A DNA stretch of 28,454 nt, taken from UBA6109 sp035366835. GTDB lineage: Bacteria > Desulfobacterota > Syntrophia > Syntrophales > UBA6109. This document shows positions 16,333 through 22,132 of this stretch, one piece after another; within the stretch, counting starts at the first letter, position 1; each line of letters starts with the position of its first letter. A program made the position numbers and the translations under genes. The notes under the pieces were generated by a model, which was not told the DNA's origin, did no database searches, and saw only the letters and a program-made list of their open reading frames with translations. The stretch lies in NCBI GenBank assembly GCA_035366835.1, contig DAOSIS010000040.1:1-28454 (forward strand), written 5' to 3'.

Positions 16333-16401
16333 GCGTTTGCGTTTCAACCGCGGCGGCTCATAATGCCACCGGCCGCCATCGGCTGCAAACCCTGGTTAGG
16401 C
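16333..16401 (-). repeat. attC-like site after the DUF2971-like gene
   Basis: On the minus strand GCCTAAC (16401-16395) matches the attC R'' consensus, and its TAA is the stop codon of the gene. It is followed by a core where GCCGATGGCGGC pairs imperfectly with GCCGCCGCGGT around a loop, as attC L''/L' arms do. It shares TAAC-N7-TGCAGCCGA with the site at 15580-15634. The distal R' box is degenerate. Confidence 0.5.
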
Positions 16402-17127
16402 CGTCGTCTCAAGTCGGACAACCGGTATTGTTCCAGAGAGTCTGCGCACCCGAACCTCGACATGAGGATGGGTCTTCGGCCCGACGATGACCTGAGTTAC
16501 CTCCGATCCATCGAGGGCCACTTCGACCTCTTGCCTCTTCGAGATGAAGCGCACTTCGCCCTCGGGCTCCCAGAACTTGGTCTTCGTCAAGAGTGTCGCA
16601 TAAACGCCGACCGCGGAACTTGGCTCGTTTCGAGAGCGCAGGAACTCATCGACGTGCAGTTGGCGTTGGTCGTTGTATACAACTTGGTGCAGCTGTGTCT
16701 TACAGAGTGAGTCGGGCACCGTGAACTCCACGCATACGCCTGCGCCGTCTCCGCCGTATCGACCCCACAACACCTCATTGTCCGGAGCGGTGCCGAAGCA
16801 AACGATACCGATTTCATCTCGGCTTCGCTGAATCAGATCCTGTATGACCGGTGCGGCTATTTCACCGAGCCTGCCCACGCGAACGACATCGAGCGCAATC
16901 TGCCTTGCCAGCGACGGCGGCCTGCGCTTGACCTCTTCCAACAGCTTCGCCAGCAAGTCCATCGTCGCCGGCGATTCCTTGAAATCACACGTCCATGCAA
17001 ACTCGAGGGGATCATTTAGCGTATCGGGCCTAGCGCACCATAGGAGCCGGTGGCGTACGATCCTCTCAAGCCTAGCAAACGCTTCTTCATCTCCGAGAGA
17101 AAGCTTTCGATACTTGTAGATCTTCAT
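16396..17127 (-). CDS. DUF2971-like protein, gene-cassette cargo
   Basis: A 243-residue protein resembling the DUF2971 family: YKYRKL at the N-terminus, the RLLWCARPDTLNDPLEFAW segment, a central GIVCFGTAPDNEVLWGRYGGDGAGVCVEF and KFWEPEGEVRFI. Functions in the family are mostly unknown, and members are common in mobile and defence-related DNA. The ATG at 17127 is preferred over an in-frame TTG at 17145, because 17143-17137 on this strand is GTTAGGC, a cassette-boundary (R') box. The stop codon TAA lies inside GCCTAAC of the attC-like site, a classic integron cassette layout. Confidence 0.75.
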   Translation of the reverse strand: MKIYKYRKLSLGDEEAFARLERIVRHRLLWCARPDTLNDPLEFAWTCDFKESPATMDLLAKLLEEVKRRPPSLARQIALDVVRVGRLGEIAAPVIQDLIQRSRDEIGIVCFGTAPDNEVLWGRYGGDGAGVCVEFTVPDSLCKTQLHQVVYNDQRQLHVDEFLRSRNEPSSAVGVYATLLTKTKFWEPEGEVRFISKRQEVEVALDGSEVTQVIVGPKTHPHVEVRVRRLSGTIPVVRLETTA

Positions 17128-17136
17128 GCCTCGACG

Positions 17137-17143
17137 GCCTAAC
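17137..17143 (-). repeat. R'-type cassette boundary (GTTAGGC) before the DUF2971-like gene
   Basis: On the minus strand this is GTTAGGC, the consensus crossover box of integron attC/attI sites (GTTRRRY), 9 bases before the start codon. The rest of the upstream attC arm is not evident, because the recombinase element begins about 7 bases away. Confidence 0.45.
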
Positions 17144-17194
17144 AATGCTTATAGTATCGGCATAAAACACCATCCGACTTGCTGGATCGGCAAC

Positions 17195-17231
17195 AAAAAA
17201 CCCCGATTCTTCTTGAAGAAACGGGGGTTTT
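17195..17231 (-). terminator. Terminator-like hairpin in the left inverted repeat (works on both strands)
   Basis: Read on the minus strand, ACCCCCG and TTTCTTC pair with GAAGAA and CGGGGT and are followed by TTTTTT. The plus strand ends in GGGGGTTTT, so it could stop transcription from either side. Confidence 0.7.
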
Positions 17232-17304
17232 CAGCCAGTCCATATTTCCCTCCACCACGTTTAAAGGGGGATGGAACAGTTAACTGCTTTATTTTTGCGT
17301 GATG

Positions 17305-17332
17305 CGTATCATCATTTTCGACTGAAGTCCAG
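17305..17332 (-). promoter_or_regulatory. Weak outward promoter candidate in the left inverted repeat
   Basis: CTGGAC (17332-17327) and GATACG (17310-17305) are 16 bases apart on the minus strand. They occupy the same place as the stronger pair in the right repeat. The -10 match is poor. Confidence 0.3.
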
Positions 17333-17514
17333 TATATGAATATCACTTATCAGCTTATCGTGTTCAGGAAGGAGCGCTCGCCCTCAGTCATCAGACACAC
17401 ACGCCACCTTTCAACCGCAAGTTCTCAATATGCCTTGGCAAAATGGTGTTTCGGTACGCTTTCGCCTTCATTAGGAACCCCAAAGGCCCGTTTATCAATA
17501 CCAGCGCTTATCGT

Positions 17515-18354
17515 CTATTTGCCGTGTAGGATATCCATCCAACGGATAGCCTCTGTGTCGCTGACCTTGCCCAAGTAGACCTGTGTGGTTTTCAAATCCT
17601 GATGCCTCAAGATTATTTTCGAAACCACTTCCAGAGGGACACCATTTCTGCTGGCGTAGGTTGCTGAGTATCTCCGGAGGTCGTGGGGCGAAATCCGAAC
17701 CTTTACCTTTTCGCCCAACCGCCTGATCAAAGTTCTGGCTGTTGAATAGCAAATGGGAAATGGACGATCATCAGGTTTGAGGTCCTTGTCCTTGATATAC
17801 TCCGCAAGTTTTTTTGACACATTCTCCGGCATGAAAGCCACCTCAGCATCTTTGCCTGACTTCGGTTCCCGAAGGGTGATGGTGCGGTCAGAGATGTCTG
17901 ACACCTTGATCTTCAACAATTCGCCAATCCTCAGTCCGCACCTTGCCTGTAGCTCCAACATCAACCGATCCCTCTGTCTCTTCGTATTGTAGATCATCTC
18001 GTCCACCGTTTCCCGCTCGAGGATCTTATGAGGTGGTTGCTTCGGTGCACGGTAGGATTTCCTGAGCAGTGGCGTGTTGCAAGGATTCCTCATGTTCAGC
18101 GCGCAACGATCGATGATGAAATTGTAAAAGGCTTTCACCTGCGCATACCGGAGTCTGCGCGTGGACTTTGATAGATGCTGCGTAGTGGTTTCCAGAAAGC
18201 GGTAAATTTCATCAGAACCGAGAGAATCCAGAACTTGCTCGGCATAAGCCGCCTCATATTTTTCAAGCAGGGGGCTGTAACTTTCGATGGTGCGTTTCCT
18301 GTGATTCAACCGAAGATAATCCCGGAACAGCTTTATCGCCTCTTTTGTTATCAT
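17515..18354 (-). CDS. Tyrosine recombinase / phage-type integrase
   Basis: A 279-residue site-specific recombinase. An N-terminal SAM-like core-binding domain (1-105) is followed by the catalytic domain with a complete active set: Arg142 (GLRIGEL), Lys165 or Lys168 (PKSGKD), His224 and Arg227 (HDLRR), His251 and the nucleophile Tyr260 (TTQVYLG). It lacks the extra helix insertion of integron integrases and is shorter than them, so it is not IntI. No excisionase or phage gene is nearby. It lies between long inverted repeats, suggesting that it acts on them, either moving or inverting its own gene. The ATG at 18354 has only a weak ribosome site. Confidence 0.93.
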   Translation of the reverse strand: MITKEAIKLFRDYLRLNHRKRTIESYSPLLEKYEAAYAEQVLDSLGSDEIYRFLETTTQHLSKSTRRLRYAQVKAFYNFIIDRCALNMRNPCNTPLLRKSYRAPKQPPHKILERETVDEMIYNTKRQRDRLMLELQARCGLRIGELLKIKVSDISDRTITLREPKSGKDAEVAFMPENVSKKLAEYIKDKDLKPDDRPFPICYSTARTLIRRLGEKVKVRISPHDLRRYSATYASRNGVPLEVVSKIILRHQDLKTTQVYLGKVSDTEAIRWMDILHGK

Positions 18355-18388
18355 GAGATGCCTCCATTTCTTTCCTATTAGGTTGTGA

Positions 18389-18502
18389 GGCCTTTGGGGT
18401 TACCGCCATTGTATCCTTCCTCGGACAAATCCATACATAAAGAACTATGGAGTGGCGATAACCGCTCCAATAAGAAGGGGTTTCCCTTCACCGCCTTTGG
18501 GG
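18389..18502. repeat. Direct repeat of GCCTTTGGGG upstream of the recombinase gene
   Basis: GCCTTTGGGG occurs at 18389-18398 and again near 18493-18502, and in inverted form at the inner end of the left repeat (near 17488). The imperfect palindrome GGTTACCGCCA / TGGCGATAACC also lies in this interval. Such spaced short repeats could be recombinase arm-type binding sites. Confidence 0.45.
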
Positions 18503-18624
18503 ATTGCTATTCTGCTTTCCGAGGTATATGAATAATTTCAGAGAGTAAGAAGGTATTTTGGACGGTCAGCGGAGCTTGGGCGCTCCTTCCTGAAGTCAAT
18601 GAGACGGCAAATGATGTTCATGTA

Positions 18625-18652
18625 TTGGACTTCAGTCGTAAATAGTTATAAG
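18625..18652 (+). promoter_or_regulatory. Outward promoter candidate in the right inverted repeat
   Basis: TTGGAC (18625-18630) and TATAAG (18647-18652) are 16 bases apart and point out of the element toward the AbiGi-like gene. A GGAGG-spaced ATG and then a terminator hairpin follow within about 115 bases, so a short transcript is the likely product. Confidence 0.45.
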
Positions 18653-18727
18653 CGTGACGCAAAAATAGTTTGAGCAGTTGAATATTCCACCCCTGCGTAA
18701 ACGTCTGGAGGGAAATATGGACTGACT

Positions 18728-18764
18728 AAAAACCCCTGCTACCCTAAAAGCAGTGGGTTTTTTT
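18728..18764 (+). terminator. Terminator hairpin in the right inverted repeat
   Basis: AAAAACCC and CTGCT pair with AGCAG and GGGTTTTT, followed by further T residues. It lies at the position equivalent to the left-repeat hairpin although the stem sequence differs, so the structure is kept rather than the sequence. Confidence 0.8.
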
Positions 18765-18901
18765 ATTTCTGGTCGGTAGGGCAGGTGATGTTTTATACCG
18801 ATCCGCATAAAAACCAGAATAAAGAGGTGGGCATATTAAGCACAGGATGATGAATGTTTTTTAATTAAAGAAATCTGACGGCATCTTATGACCGACAAAA
18901 G

Positions 18902-18908
18902 TTAGGGT
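18902..18908 (+). repeat. R'-like cassette boundary (GTTAGGG) before the AbiGi-like gene
   Basis: GTTAGGG differs from the consensus GTTRRRY only at the last base and stands 21 bases before the start codon, in the orientation of the gene. No upstream attC arm is obvious. Confidence 0.3.
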
Positions 18909-18929
18909 TATTATATTAAGGAGTTTTAT

Positions 18930-19709
18930 TTGCTGAGTAAATTAGACGAAATCAAAAGCCGAAGAGCTGACGTCACTGATTGGGTTGTGCATTGGACTCG
19001 TATGGAAACGATGGATGGGAGAACAAAATCGTCATGGGATATACTTAAAAACATATTACAATGTGGATACATAAGACCTTCCAAAGCCCCACGGCTTGTG
19101 GGAGCTAAGGATCAAAAGAAATGGTGTAATACAATTCGAGGAAAGGCTCCTGCAGTCTGCTTTTCAGAGCAAACGTTGAAAGCTCGGCTTGAATCTTTCC
19201 TTGCAGATGCCCGTCGTTATTCAGGATGTGGAATTGCATTTGAAAAGCGTAGTTTGTTTCAATATGGCGGACGGCCAGTTATCTATGGTGATGATGGTTT
19301 ATTGGCACGATTGCACGAGGATGACAAGTATCTCTGGGTTAACTATGATCCATTGCCTCAAATGTCTCACGAATATCCTACTGACTGGACACACGAAAGA
19401 GAATGGCGTGCTCGAGTACTCGTCTATGAGGACCCTGAACTTGGAAAATCTCCACTTGAAGGGATTCCGCTTGTTCTACCTCCCATAGATATTAAAAGGG
19501 GTCGTAAAATATTGCTCCCTAAAATTGTCGTATTAAATGATGCGGTGGAAAAAACAATCCGTGAGTTTATCTCGTCAATGCCAGAGTACAATGGCCCGAA
19601 TTGCTTTATAAAATATTTTTTTGATCACATCACTGAACTTGAGATAATTAAGCTTGCAGATGTAACAGATAAAGATGAGAGATATTGGCGCTTAGAAACA
19701 TTTCCATGA
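18930..19709 (+). CDS. AbiGi-like / DUF2971-like protein, possible phage-defence component
   Basis: A 259-residue soluble protein starting with TTG at 18930; the AAGGAG ribosome site 6 bases upstream fixes the start. The N-terminal VVHWTR, the ILQCGYIRPSKAP segment and a central PAVCFSEQTLKARL...GCGIAFEK region, then WTHEREWRA, resemble the AbiGi abortive-infection family and more distantly DUF2971. This is recognition by eye and not certain. No AbiGii-type partner gene is adjacent. The codon usage is AT-rich and unlike the core genes, consistent with transfer. Confidence 0.55.
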   Translation: MLSKLDEIKSRRADVTDWVVHWTRMETMDGRTKSSWDILKNILQCGYIRPSKAPRLVGAKDQKKWCNTIRGKAPAVCFSEQTLKARLESFLADARRYSGCGIAFEKRSLFQYGGRPVIYGDDGLLARLHEDDKYLWVNYDPLPQMSHEYPTDWTHEREWRARVLVYEDPELGKSPLEGIPLVLPPIDIKRGRKILLPKIVVLNDAVEKTIREFISSMPEYNGPNCFIKYFFDHITELEIIKLADVTDKDERYWRLETFP

Positions 19710-19862
19710 GGAGAGCCCAGAGTAGGCAGCATTTCGTGTTAACATGTTTTAGCGAAATTAATAGAGAGGCGGTTCTATTTGATATAGTTGCCACAAGTCG
19801 ATAGACCCGACAGCGGCCCCGCACACCGCTCCGGTTCAGCTTTTTTTAGCGGGCTCTGCATA
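19710..19862 (+). other. Spacer between the AbiGi-like and kinase-like genes
   Basis: No gene is seen. It contains AGCGG/CCGCT pairing around 19812-19835 and a T run, possibly the remnant of an attC-like or terminator structure, but no clear R'' or R' box. Confidence 0.3.
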
Positions 19863-20383
19863 ATGTACTGCGCGACCCCACAAGAAGTGATAGACGCTGT
19901 GCGCTCAATGAGTGTAATGCGCGTGGGCATCGATGGAATCGACGGCGCAGGCAAGTCCACGTTGGCTCGGGAACTCTCGTCTGCTCTTGGGCTGCCCCAC
20001 ATAAGCCTGGACTCATTTTTGGAAAGAGAGCAGGGCGGATATGTAGAGCACATCGACTACCCTAGGCTTGGTGCTGCCGTGGACGCGCTTCAGAGCTTTG
20101 TGGTAGAAGGAGTTTGCTTGCGTAAAGTGTTAAGGCGCATTAAGGTCCAGCCTGAGGTCTTCATTTACATAAAGCGGGTGCGGCACGGCATTTGGTCAGT
20201 GAAGCCGAGCTAGATATTTCCGAGCCAGTTGAGGTCGCTCTGGCGAAAGCGAGGGAAATGGCCAGCCTATTATCTTTTGGCGCTGTTGGTGATCTTGGGC
20301 TGGCAGAAGAGGTCATTCGGTATCATGCTGAGTATCGGCCACATAATTACGCTGACGTAACCTATATCGTATCCGCCCGCTAA
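19863..20383 (+). pseudogene. P-loop (uridine kinase-like) NTPase, frameshifted
   Basis: The first frame (from the ATG at 19863 to a stop at 20213, 116 codons) has a clear Walker A, GIDGAGKST (residues 25-33), followed by LDSFLER and the YPRLGAAVDALQSFVVEGVCLRKVL segment of small-molecule kinases. The sequence after KRVRHG runs out of frame. The rest of the fold (SEAELDISEPVEVALAKAREMASLL...YADVTYIVSAR) continues in another frame to the stop at 20383. A single missing base near 20183-20190, for example one G in CACGGC, would join them. The stop codon lies inside the CGCTAAC box of an attC-like site. This may be a real pseudogene or a sequencing error. Confidence 0.7.
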
Positions 20384-20441
20384 CCATTTGTTGCGGGCGT
20401 GACGGCCGTGAGGGGCCGCGGCCTGAGTTCAAACGTTACTC
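20378..20441 (+). repeat. attC-like site after the kinase-like gene
   Basis: The R''-like CGCTAAC holds the gene's stop codon. A core with GGCC/GGCC pairing follows, then GCGGCCTGAGTTCAAACGTTA, the 3' half of which resembles the canonical attC end (CGGCTTAACTCAGGCGTTA). It ends in GTTACTC, the same box as the site at 21211-21263. Confidence 0.5.
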
Positions 20442-20460
20442 ATTTTAGAATAGGGAACCA

Positions 20461-21216
20461 ATGATTGAGAACCCGCTTCCTCACACGTGGCAAGAGTTGC
20501 AGGACGGAGTATGTCGGCTGTTTAACGAAATCGGTCTCAATGCCGAAGTCGGCAAGGTTCTTCATACTCCGCGGGGGACGGTCGAAATCGACGTATATGC
20601 TGTGGACGAGAATAGCGTGGATAAGATTCGGTACATAGTCGAGTGCAAAAATTGGTTGACGGCAGTTCCGCAAACCGTTGTCCATAGTTTTACCACCGTT
20701 ATGCACGAGGTGGGCGGTAATATCGGCTACATTATTTCGCGAAAAGGACTGCAAGCAGGTGCAATTGAGTATACCAAGAGCACTAATATTGTCGGCTTAA
20801 CATATGAGGAGTTTCAACGGAGGTATTTCTCTATGTGGTACGAAAGGTTCTTCGTTCCACAGATCGGCGACATTGTAGATGCCCTGACTCAGTATGTTGA
20901 ACCGATAAACTCCAGAAGAGAACGTCATTTCGATGAGCTCTCGGAAGAAAAACAGGTAGAGTTCCGCACTCTCCTTGGTCGTTATTTTGCCTTCGGCATG
21001 TCGATGGCATGCTTTGAGTTTCCTCGATACATGCCGGAACTTGCCATTGCAGTGCCGGAGGATATTGTAAAAGTCAAAAGCAAGCTTGCTGAGTTGGGGG
21101 ACGAATACAAGTTCACGTCGCAGTATTTCCGAGACCTACTGCCAGAAATACGGCAGAAGATAATTGACGTTACCATGAAATTCAATGCCGTTTTTGGAAG
21201 GAACATATTCGCATAA
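20461..21216 (+). CDS. Mrr-type restriction endonuclease-like protein
   Basis: A 251-residue protein whose N-terminal half is a PD-(D/E)XK nuclease domain of the Mrr_cat type. Asp44 (VEIDVYA) and the Glu61-x-Lys63 pair (IVECKNW) form the catalytic set, followed by FTTVMHEVGGNIGYIISRKGLQAGA and a late IVGLTYEEF strand. Such proteins cut modified or foreign DNA. The C-terminal half (about 120-251) is helical and unrecognised. An AGGGAA ribosome site precedes the ATG. No methyltransferase is adjacent, so it may be a type IV-like or orphan nuclease. It sits between two attC-like sites as a cassette. Confidence 0.8.
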   Translation: MIENPLPHTWQELQDGVCRLFNEIGLNAEVGKVLHTPRGTVEIDVYAVDENSVDKIRYIVECKNWLTAVPQTVVHSFTTVMHEVGGNIGYIISRKGLQAGAIEYTKSTNIVGLTYEEFQRRYFSMWYERFFVPQIGDIVDALTQYVEPINSRRERHFDELSEEKQVEFRTLLGRYFAFGMSMACFEFPRYMPELAIAVPEDIVKVKSKLAELGDEYKFTSQYFRDLLPEIRQKIIDVTMKFNAVFGRNIFA

Positions 21217-21263
21217 GACTATGGAGCCGATCGCTGACGCTCCGGCCCAACTCTGCGTTACTC
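21211..21263 (+). repeat. attC-like site after the Mrr-like gene
   Basis: The stop codon is at the start of the site. GGAGCCGATCGC and GCTCC can fold back, and CGGCCCAACTCTGCGTTACTC (attC 3'-half-like, ending GTTACTC) closes it. The R'' box is degenerate. It shares the CGTTACTC end with the site at 20378-20441. Confidence 0.45.
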
Positions 21264-21556
21264 TCTTTCGATCCGTATTCCTCACTTTTGCTATATATCC
21301 GCCTGGGAGGACTTGTAGGTGGCAGAGATAACCAGTGATACTTTTCAGGCTGAGCATTTCGGGTTCAAGTCTGCTACAAAATCAAAGCGTCCCCGCTCAT
21401 TGACTTCAATAAATAATCACTAGTCATAGTCTTCAGAACTGCCATAGAGACATTCGTGCGGCGCATCTGTAATGAGAATGCTGTGAACGCCTGGAAGTAA
21501 AAGGAAAAATCCATCGCTCCCGTGATGACCTTCCAATCAGGAGTGTAAAGCCCCCG
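21264..21556. other. Right edge of the accessory island, no gene seen
   Basis: No supportable gene is seen. CTCATTGACTTCA near 21398 also occurs (reverse complement) in the right inverted repeat of the recombinase element near 18590-18602, a 13-base match that may be a remnant or chance. GC content rises again after about 21540. Confidence 0.4.
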
Positions 21557-21865
21557 TCACGCGCTTCTTTTTTCGATGACGGCCTGGTTCGATTCGGGGT
21601 TGATGTAGCCTTCGAAAAGAACGAGCTCGGGATGCCGGTCGAAGACCTCCCAACCCGTGATCTCCACGCCCTTCTGCGCCGCCTGGCTCAACTTGAAGAT
21701 CCTCACGTGCGTCACCGGCGCGCCGTTGTTCGCGTTTCCCGCCTTCTCCACGCACCGGACGTCCTTCGTCAGCGTGTCCACGTCCACGCCCTGCTGCACC
21801 AGCTTCCCCCAGACGCCCGCCTTGATCTCCCTGACGACTTTCGCCTTCCTGTTGAACGGCCACAT
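21557..21865 (-). CDS. Small hypothetical protein
   Basis: A 102-residue protein I do not recognise. It begins MWPFNRKAKVVREIK, is soluble and basic at the N-terminus, and has the pattern VTHVRIFKLSQAAQKGVEITGWEVFDRHPELVLFEGYI, suggesting a small alpha/beta domain. The ATG at 21865 is preferred over the one at 21877 because GAGGTGGT lies just upstream. It is divergent from the acyl-CoA synthetase. A TTGACA box at 21924-21919 on this strand could be its -35 element. Confidence 0.65.
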   Translation of the reverse strand: MWPFNRKAKVVREIKAGVWGKLVQQGVDVDTLTKDVRCVEKAGNANNGAPVTHVRIFKLSQAAQKGVEITGWEVFDRHPELVLFEGYINPESNQAVIEKRSA

Positions 21866-21992
21866 ACACCACCTCACGTAAGTGATTGTTAACTTCCCTA
21901 TGTCTTTTCACGCGGCCTTGTCAAGATAAAATGTGTGCACGTCCTCACATTTCTGGCGGTCTGTCCCTTGCAGGGAGAATCGCCCGTCCGAG

Positions 21993-22028
21993 CGCCGCGC
22001 CGGCGCTGCCCTGCGGGCCGGCGCGGCG
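21993..22028. promoter_or_regulatory. 12-bp perfect GC hairpin in the acyl-CoA synthetase leader
   Basis: CGCCGCGCCGGC (21993-22004) and GCCGGCGCGGCG (22017-22028) form a perfect stem with a 12-base loop, 105 bases before the start codon. No T run follows, so it is probably a leader structure or protein site rather than a terminator. Confidence 0.6.
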
Positions 22029-22132
22029 GAGATATTTCACCTTGAAATCAGGAGATCTTTGGTGCAAAAGGGGCGTCTGCGCCTGCTGTGCGCGGGCGTC
22101 GAATCTCAGCTTTTGAAAGGAAATGGAAGTTT

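Larger units (their letters stand above)
17150..17490 (-). repeat. Left inverted repeat of the recombinase element
   Basis: Blocks shared with the right arm, read outward on the minus strand, are: GCCTTTGGGG (near 17488), GCGCTCCTTCCTGAA (17378-17364), GGACTTCAGTCG, ACGCAAAAATA, TGGAGGGAAATATGGACTG, a hairpin ending GGGGTTTTTT, and TGTTTTATGCCGAT near the end. Identity is high within blocks and low between them. Confidence 0.75.
17150..18812. mobile_element. Single-gene tyrosine-recombinase element bounded by long diverged inverted repeats
   Basis: The recombinase gene at 17515-18354 is enclosed by two sequences that align as inverted copies over about 330 bases each (left 17150-17490, right 18490-18812). 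The outermost matching part is TATCGGCATAAAACA on the left against TGTTTTATACCGATC on the right. Each arm carries the same ordered blocks. I could not find a clear target-site duplication, so the exact ends are uncertain by several bases. I do not recognise an established IS family with this layout. Confidence 0.65.
18490..18812 (+). repeat. Right inverted repeat of the recombinase element
   Basis: The mirror of the left repeat, with matching blocks in the same outward order: GCCTTTGGGG, GCGCTCCTTCCTGAA (18580-18594), GGACTTCAGTCG, ACGCAAAAATA, TGGAGGGAAATATGGACTG, a hairpin with a T run and TGTTTTATACCGATC. The inner 85 bases are the least conserved. Confidence 0.75.

Noticed and set aside
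17150..17260. Small peptide from the ATG after GGAGGGAAAT in the left inverted repeat
   Set aside because: The equivalent ATG in the right repeat meets a stop after two codons, so a conserved peptide is not supported.
17515..18354. Integron integrase IntI
   Set aside because: The protein is only 279 residues and lacks the IntI-specific insertion between the catalytic motifs, so it is an ordinary tyrosine recombinase.
21136..21357. 73-codon minus-strand frame over the end of the Mrr-like gene
   Set aside because: It overlaps the real gene and the attC-like site and has no family features or ribosome site.
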